Part shown: one piece after another, positions 59,341-64,000 of the stretch
Numbering within the stretch: position 1 is the stretch's first letter
Layout of the letters: each line of letters starts with the position of its first letter
Origin: Treponema maltophilum ATCC 51939
GTDB taxonomy: Bacteria; Spirochaetota; Spirochaetia; Treponematales; Treponemataceae
DNA length: 64,000 nucleotides
Direction of reading: 5' to 3'
Assembly: GCF_000413055.1 (NCBI RefSeq)
Contig: NZ_KE332518.1
Span: forward strand, 1,241,583-1,305,582
The notes under the pieces: model-generated
Told to the model about the DNA's origin: nothing
Seen by the model: the letters and a program-made list of their open reading frames with translations, nothing else
Database searches by the model: none
Position numbers and translations under genes: made by a program

Positions 59341-60611
59341 TTTATAATCGCCGCTATAAGCGTGTCGGTTCTCCACCACATAACCGACGCTTTATCTTCC
59401 CGCGCAATAAGGGCGGAAATAATCCCCGAAGGCGAAAGTGAAAAATTGTGGTATACGACGGATCCCATATCCATATCCAAATGACGGCGGATAATTTTTT
59501 GACCGTTTTCTTTGAGCATTAAAATCGAAAATCCGCTTTCGTCGGTCGTAATAAAGAAAAACCACTGCATTTCGGTAACGCCCAAAAAATCGTAGGACAT
59601 CGAAAAAACTTCTTTTGTGTATCCGTACGTTACCGTTTGCTCAAAATCGGGCACCGCGATAGGCTCGCCGTACAAACCGGTTTCCAAATTCAAAGGATAT
59701 AAAAGCGTTTTGTCGAATTTCATGCCCGACTGTACTCTCGTCGAAGCGTCTATTTCGGCCGGATAATAATCGATTTTCAAATACAGCACGGGCTGCGTAT
59801 AATCGGGAATCACCTGCTCCAAAGACGCAAACACGCTTTCGCCGTTATCCGCTTCGTAGGGCGGAAACGAAGAAGGCTGAACGGGAACCTTGTATTTTAA
59901 ATAGCCGTCGCGCGAAAACCAAAATATCGAATAGCCGCTTTCGATCAAACACACGACGACCAATTCGTTTTGCTTTGTCGTATAGATGTTTTTTATGTAC
60001 GGGAACGGCGTGCCGCCCGGCCCTTCCTGTCCCAAATAGTCGATGAACGAACCGTCGTTTTCAAAACGCAAAACGGCTGAACGCAGTACGGTTTTTGTTT
60101 TTTCGTCGAACACAAAGCGCTCGCGCGGCAAAATGTCGGCGGCGTATAAGCGTTTTCCCGAATCGACGGCCAAAGCGCTTAAACTGTTGAACGGATAGGC
60201 CACCGCATGCTGCGTCGAAACGGCGCCCGAAGAATCCAAGGCCGAAACCGTTTTGCTGCCGCTCAGCGTCACGAATGACGGAACGGGATTTTTGTCCGCA
60301 TTGTACAAAATACCGATTAAGTCGCCGTAAGAAGTCAGTTCCATTATCTTTGCGGCTTCGGCGTTTGCGATATAAAAAAAGCCTTCGTTCATAACCAAGC
60401 TTGTCCGAATTTCGCCGGGAACGCGCAAATCGAACAGGCTCAGTTCGTTTTCAAAGCTGCCGTAATGCAAGTCGAACAGTTCTTCTTTTTCGAAGGCGGC
60501 CACCGGTTTGCCGCTTCCGCACGAACTTACGAATAAAAATACCAGAGAAAAAAGCGACACGCGCACAAAGCGTAAACTCGCGGCACGGAAAAAATTCGGC
60601 ATTCGGAACAT
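59337..60611 (-). CDS. Spirochaetal propeller-like lipoprotein (LIC_12708-like)
   Basis: A 424-residue protein with a lipoprotein signal (LFSLVFLFVSSC). The mature part looks like a six-bladed propeller (AYPFNSLSALAVDSGKRLYA, LRFENDGSFIDYLGQEGPGG). It resembles what I know as the LIC_12708-type family of spirochaete lipoproteins; that name is from memory and tentative. ATG 60611 was chosen from the promoter spacing; an in-frame TTG at 60617 lies 6 bases earlier. It is divergent from secA with an interleaved promoter. Confidence 0.75.
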   Translation of the reverse strand: MFRMPNFFRAASLRFVRVSLFSLVFLFVSSCGSGKPVAAFEKEELFDLHYGSFENELSLFDLRVPGEIRTSLVMNEGFFYIANAEAAKIMELTSYGDLIGILYNADKNPVPSFVTLSGSKTVSALDSSGAVSTQHAVAYPFNSLSALAVDSGKRLYAADILPRERFVFDEKTKTVLRSAVLRFENDGSFIDYLGQEGPGGTPFPYIKNIYTTKQNELVVVCLIESGYSIFWFSRDGYLKYKVPVQPSSFPPYEADNGESVFASLEQVIPDYTQPVLYLKIDYYPAEIDASTRVQSGMKFDKTLLYPLNLETGLYGEPIAVPDFEQTVTYGYTKEVFSMSYDFLGVTEMQWFFFITTDESGFSILMLKENGQKIIRRHLDMDMGSVVYHNFSLSPSGIISALIAREDKASVMWWRTDTLIAAIIK

Positions 60612-60617
60612 GAACAC

Positions 60618-60659
60618 AGCATAAAGTGCTTGCCCAAATATGTCAATAAGCGGTACATT
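60618..60659. promoter_or_regulatory. Interleaved divergent promoters of the lipoprotein gene and secA
   Basis: Minus strand: TTGACA (60646-60641), 17 bases, TATGCT (60623-60618), 6 bases to ATG 60611. Plus strand: TTGCCC (60630-60635), 18 bases, TACATT (60654-60659), 7 bases to ATG 60667. Each -35 box lies inside the other promoter's spacer, and both genes are predicted to be leaderless. Confidence 0.6.
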
Positions 60660-60666
60660 ATAAGGT

Positions 60667-63444
60667 ATGATTGACGCGATAATGACATTCCTGTTCGGTT
60701 CAAAGCACGAACGCGATGTAAAAAACCTTTTGCCGATTGTGCAAAAGGTAAACGAAAAAGAAAGTTGGGCCGCCGCTTTGGATGCGGACGGATTTTTAAA
60801 ACAAACGGCAGCCTTTAAAGAGCGGCTCGCAAACGGCGAAACGCTCGACGATATTTTACCCGAAGCTTTTGCGCTCGCCCGCGAAGCGGCAAAGCGGGTG
60901 CTCGGCGAGCGCGCCTATGACGTTCAGGTTATGGGCTCAATCGTTTTGCATTCGGGGCGCATTGTCGAAATGAAAACCGGCGAAGGAAAAACCCTTATGT
61001 GCGTCGCCGCGGCTTATTTGAACAGCTTAACGGGAAAAGGCGTCCACGTCGTAACGGTAAACGATTACCTTGCGCAGCGCGATGCCGACTGGATGCGCCC
61101 CGTGTATGCGTACTTAGGCGTAACCGTCGGTTCCATCATATCGAATATGGACAACGATGCGCGCAAAGCCGCTTATAACTGCGATATTACCTACGGCACA
61201 AACAACGAACTGGGTTTCGATTACCTGCGCGACAATATGCAGCTTGTTCCCGAACAAAAGGTGCAGCGCGGTTTTGCCTTCGGCATCGTGGACGAAATCG
61301 ACTCGATTTTAATCGACGAAGCGCGCACGCCGCTCATTATTTCGGGACAGGGCGAAGACGATACGGTTAAATTTTTTGAAGTCGACAAATACGTCAATCA
61401 GTTTGAAGAAGTGCAAAAAAATCCCGAAACGGGTTTGTATCCGGATGAAGTTCAGGGCGAACAGGTTATCGGCGATTATACGCTCGACGAAAAAAGCCGC
61501 CGCGTTTCTTTTACCGATGCGGGCATGCTTAAAATCGAAGACATCTTAAAAAAACATAATTTAATACGCGGCTCGGTATTCGATGAAGAAAACTTCGAGT
61601 ATATTCATTACTTTACGCAGGCGATCCGCGCGCACACATTGTATAAAATCGACGTGGACTATGTCGTCAAAGACAAGCAAGTACAAATCGTAGATGAATT
61701 TACCGGCCGTATTTTGGAAGGCAGGCGCTACGGCGACGGGCTGCACCAAGCCATCGAAGCCAAAGAGCACATCCACATTGCCCAACGCAACCGGACGCTC
61801 GCGACAATCACCTTTCAGAATTTTTTCCGTATGTATAAAAAGCTTGCCGGTATGACCGGAACGGCCGATACCGAAGCGGTCGAATTCAGCAAGATATACA
61901 ATTTGGACGTTGTCGTTATTCCGACAAACAAGCCCGTTATCCGCATAGACGAAAACGATGAAGTGTATTTGAATGAACACGACAAGTGGGAAGCCATTTG
62001 CAACGAAATCGCCGAAGCGCATAAAAAAGGCCAGCCCGTTTTGGTCGGCACCGTTTCGATTGAAAAGTCGGAACATTTAAGCTCGCTTTTAACGAGGCGC
62101 GGCATACGGCACGAAGTATTGAACGCAAAGAATCACGCGCGCGAAGCGCTGATTATCGCCGAAGCCGGCGCCAAGGGAGCCGTTACAATCGCGACCAATA
62201 TGGCAGGACGCGGAACCGACATCAAGCTCGGAGGGAACCCCGAATTCAGAGCGCGCAAACGCGCCGGAACCGAAGCCGACGAACAACAATACGCGGCGGC
62301 GTATAAAACCGAAAAAGAAAAATGGCTCGGCGATTACGAAGAAGTAAAACAAGCCGGCGGTTTGTACGTTATCGGCACGGAACGCCACGAAAGCCGGCGC
62401 ATCGATAACCAGCTGCGCGGACGTTCGGGACGTCAGGGAGACCCCGGCCGCAGCAAATTTTACATTTCGATGGACGACGATCTTATGCGTCTTTTCGGCG
62501 GCGAAAAAATGAAGGCGATGATGAGCCGTATCGGCATGGAACCGGGAGAACCGATTTACCATCCGTGGCTCACAAAAGGAATAGAGCGCGCGCAAAAAAA
62601 GGTTGAAGAGCGAAACTTCGAAATAAGAAAGCACTTACTCGAATACGACGACGTTTTAAACGAACAGCGCCGCTTTATGTACGATCAGCGCGACGCCATT
62701 CTCGTCGACGACAATCTTAAAGAGCGTATTTTAACCACCGCGCGCGAAACGGTCGAAGACCTCGCCGATGAGTACAATGCCGCGTCGCGCAAAAATGCGG
62801 AAGCGGCCTTTGCCGATCTTTCGGCAAAGCTCAAGCAAAACTTTGCCCTGCAGCTGCCGCAGGACGCCGTCGAAGCAGTGCAGGCGCAAAAACACGATGC
62901 AAAGCACAATCCGCTTGCCGAATATCTTATGAGCCTGCTTGAGGACGATTTGAACGAAAAAGAAGCGCTGACGGGCAAAGAAAATCTGAATATGTTTATT
63001 CGCTGGCAGTACGTTCAGGCAATCGATCGCAAATGGCTCGACCATTTGGAAACGCTTGAAAGTCTGCGCGAAGCGGTATACCTCCGCTCCTACGGTTCAA
63101 AAAATCCGTTAACCGAATATAAAATCGACGGCTTTAACATCTTCGACGAAATGCTCGACAGCATCCGCAACGAAATCGCATCGCGCGTTTTTAAAGTCAA
63201 AATAACGAACGCTCAGGGCGAAGACGTACAGCGCAAGGGCCGCTCTCTTACGATGAACGCCCAACACAACGCGATGGGTGCCTTCGACGCCGGAGCCGCA
63301 CGGTCGGCTGCCGCAGCCTCTCCCTTTGCGTCAAAACGGCAGGGCGAAAACGTAACGGTCGTGCGTACCGTCCCCAAAGTCGGCAGAAACGATCCGTGCC
63401 CCTGCGGTTCGGGCAAAAAATACAAACACTGCTGCGGCAGGTAA
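60667..63444 (+). CDS. secA: Protein translocase ATPase SecA
   Basis: The motor of the Sec pathway, pushing unfolded preproteins through SecYEG. The 925-residue protein has Walker A MKTGEGKTLMC (about residues 101-111), the DEAD-type box VDEIDSILIDEARTPLI, TIATNMAGRGTDIKLGG, QLRGRSGRQGDPG, the helical scaffold and wing domains, and the C-terminal SecB/zinc motif CPCGSGKKYKHCC. ATG 60667 begins immediately at the expected transcription start. It serves the many exported lipoproteins of the window. Confidence 0.97.
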   Translation: MIDAIMTFLFGSKHERDVKNLLPIVQKVNEKESWAAALDADGFLKQTAAFKERLANGETLDDILPEAFALAREAAKRVLGERAYDVQVMGSIVLHSGRIVEMKTGEGKTLMCVAAAYLNSLTGKGVHVVTVNDYLAQRDADWMRPVYAYLGVTVGSIISNMDNDARKAAYNCDITYGTNNELGFDYLRDNMQLVPEQKVQRGFAFGIVDEIDSILIDEARTPLIISGQGEDDTVKFFEVDKYVNQFEEVQKNPETGLYPDEVQGEQVIGDYTLDEKSRRVSFTDAGMLKIEDILKKHNLIRGSVFDEENFEYIHYFTQAIRAHTLYKIDVDYVVKDKQVQIVDEFTGRILEGRRYGDGLHQAIEAKEHIHIAQRNRTLATITFQNFFRMYKKLAGMTGTADTEAVEFSKIYNLDVVVIPTNKPVIRIDENDEVYLNEHDKWEAICNEIAEAHKKGQPVLVGTVSIEKSEHLSSLLTRRGIRHEVLNAKNHAREALIIAEAGAKGAVTIATNMAGRGTDIKLGGNPEFRARKRAGTEADEQQYAAAYKTEKEKWLGDYEEVKQAGGLYVIGTERHESRRIDNQLRGRSGRQGDPGRSKFYISMDDDLMRLFGGEKMKAMMSRIGMEPGEPIYHPWLTKGIERAQKKVEERNFEIRKHLLEYDDVLNEQRRFMYDQRDAILVDDNLKERILTTARETVEDLADEYNAASRKNAEAAFADLSAKLKQNFALQLPQDAVEAVQAQKHDAKHNPLAEYLMSLLEDDLNEKEALTGKENLNMFIRWQYVQAIDRKWLDHLETLESLREAVYLRSYGSKNPLTEYKIDGFNIFDEMLDSIRNEIASRVFKVKITNAQGEDVQRKGRSLTMNAQHNAMGAFDAGAARSAAAASPFASKRQGENVTVVRTVPKVGRNDPCPCGSGKKYKHCCGR

Positions 63445-63462
63445 GCCGGGAAAAGCGCGGCT

Positions 63463-63876
63463 ATGTGGAAGCTGTTTGCCCTTCTTTCGGCAGTGTGCGC
63501 CGCGGCAATGTCGATTTTGGCAAAAATCGGCATGAAGGGCGTCGACTCGAATCTCGCTACGGCGCTTCGAACATTGGTCGCGCTTTTCCTTGCATGGACG
63601 ATTGTACTGACAACGGGCACCTTCCGCGGCATAAAAACGCTGACGGGACAAAATTGGCTTTTTTTAGCCCTTTCCGGCCTCGCAACGGGTTTATCGTGGC
63701 TTTTTTATTTTGCTGCGATTCAGCGCGGTCCCGTTTCTAAAGTCGTCCCCATCGATAAATTCAGCGTCGTATTGACTATTTTTCTTTCGTTTATCGTCCT
63801 GCACGAACAGATAAACGCAAAAACCCTCATCGGCGGTTTACTCATAACGGCCGGAACCTTTGTATTGATTTTATAG
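63463..63876 (+). CDS. Half-size EamA/DMT transporter
   Basis: A 137-residue membrane protein with four helices and the drug/metabolite transporter pattern: MWKLFALLSAVCAAAMSILA, ATALRTLVALFLAW, WLFYFAAIQRGPVSKVVPID and the closing LIGGLLITAGTFVLIL. It is one EamA domain, half the usual ten-helix size, so it probably works as a dimer. It starts 18 bases after secA and is followed by a strong terminator. Substrate unknown. Confidence 0.85.
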   Translation: MWKLFALLSAVCAAAMSILAKIGMKGVDSNLATALRTLVALFLAWTIVLTTGTFRGIKTLTGQNWLFLALSGLATGLSWLFYFAAIQRGPVSKVVPIDKFSVVLTIFLSFIVLHEQINAKTLIGGLLITAGTFVLIL

Positions 63877-63891
63877 GATTCCCGCAAAAAA

Positions 63892-63930
63892 AAGGACTGC
63901 CTTCGGATTGAAAGCAGTCCTTGTTATTTT
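63892..63930 (+). terminator. Strong terminator after the secA unit
   Basis: AAGGACTGC (63892-63900) and GCAGTCCTT (63914-63922) form a perfect 9-base stem with a 13-base loop, followed by a T-rich tail. An A run before the stem would let it work in both directions. Confidence 0.8.
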
Positions 63931-63941
63931 AAGAAAACCGC

Positions 63942-63961
63942 CCGAAAACTTCGGTTTTCGG
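63942..63961. other. UUCG-tetraloop hairpin
   Basis: CCGAAAAC and GTTTTCGG enclose the loop TTCG, giving the very stable C(UUCG)G hairpin. It lies after the terminator in the last 40 bases of the window. It may be a second terminator or part of an element beyond the edge. The remaining bases to 64000 show no gene. Confidence 0.5.
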
Positions 63962-64000
63962 ACAGCCTCATCTTAACCGTCAGTACCGTTAAGGGCGCTA

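Noticed and set aside
1-64000. CRISPR arrays, rRNA genes and complete insertion sequences
   Set aside because: No regular direct-repeat/spacer pattern, no rRNA core sequence and no intact transposase were seen on either strand.

Overview
The window is a spirochaete chromosome segment, most likely from a mid-GC member of Treponema (non-pallidum, probably an oral or other host-associated treponeme). The evidence is the gene order and the proteins themselves: an rpsB-tsf-frr-uppS-cdsA-dxr-rseP run followed by a beta-propeller protein, the rpsF-ssb-rpsR-rplI-dnaB operon, two motility-associated (MAF/MptE-like) proteins beside very acidic coiled-coil proteins, a eukaryote-type IleS, many lipoproteins with loose spirochaetal lipoboxes, and a NeuB-type synthase. 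No rRNA genes or CRISPR arrays are visible. Two tRNA genes are present: Arg(CCG) and Pro(GGG).

Layout. 1-425 is the end of a BrnT/BrnA-type toxin-antitoxin locus, cut by the window edge. 0.4-4 kb carries coaD, a lipoprotein, a HEAT-like exported protein, tRNA-Arg, a DUF1113-type membrane protein and maf. 4-12.5 kb is the translation/isoprenoid/envelope operon from rpsB to rseP. 12.5-15.8 kb is the S6/SSB/S18/L9/DnaB operon on the minus strand. 16-24 kb holds rsmD, TPR proteins, rlmN, an orphan leuCD pair, aroC and a D-Ala-D-Ala carboxypeptidase. 24-26.4 kb is a PadR-controlled envelope module (PadR, DUF1700, DUF4097, PspC) with a clear operator. 26.3-27.6 kb is a Gx transporter/CbiQ-like membrane pair. 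27.7-31.65 kb is an AT-rich accessory island ending at tRNA-Pro. It contains immunity-type small genes, fragments of a toxin and a KptA-like enzyme, an exported protein, a frameshifted gene, a HigBA module and a frameshifted tyrosine recombinase. 31.8-43.4 kb resumes the core: smpB, tsaC, an FtsB-like protein, the flagellar/MAF block, lipoproteins and a Upp-like protein. 44-64 kb holds ileS, a fused MsrAB, a lipid glycosyltransferase cluster, a hairpin-rich non-coding stretch, neuB, coaX/hisS, a PfkB kinase, more lipoproteins, secA and a half-size EamA transporter.

The most striking general feature is promoter geometry. In twelve places a good -10 box (usually with a -35 box 17 bases upstream) lies 5-7 bases before the start codon of a housekeeping gene, leaving no room for a Shine-Dalgarno sequence. 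These genes (coaD, aroC, smpB, msrAB, hisS, secA, three lipoprotein/exported proteins, two glycosyltransferases and a GGDEF-like protein) are therefore predicted to have leaderless mRNAs. In contrast, genes inside operons and in the island keep ordinary Shine-Dalgarno sites. At three divergent gene pairs the two promoters are interleaved so that both cannot be occupied at once. All functional calls rest on reading the sequence and on family knowledge; no database search was run.
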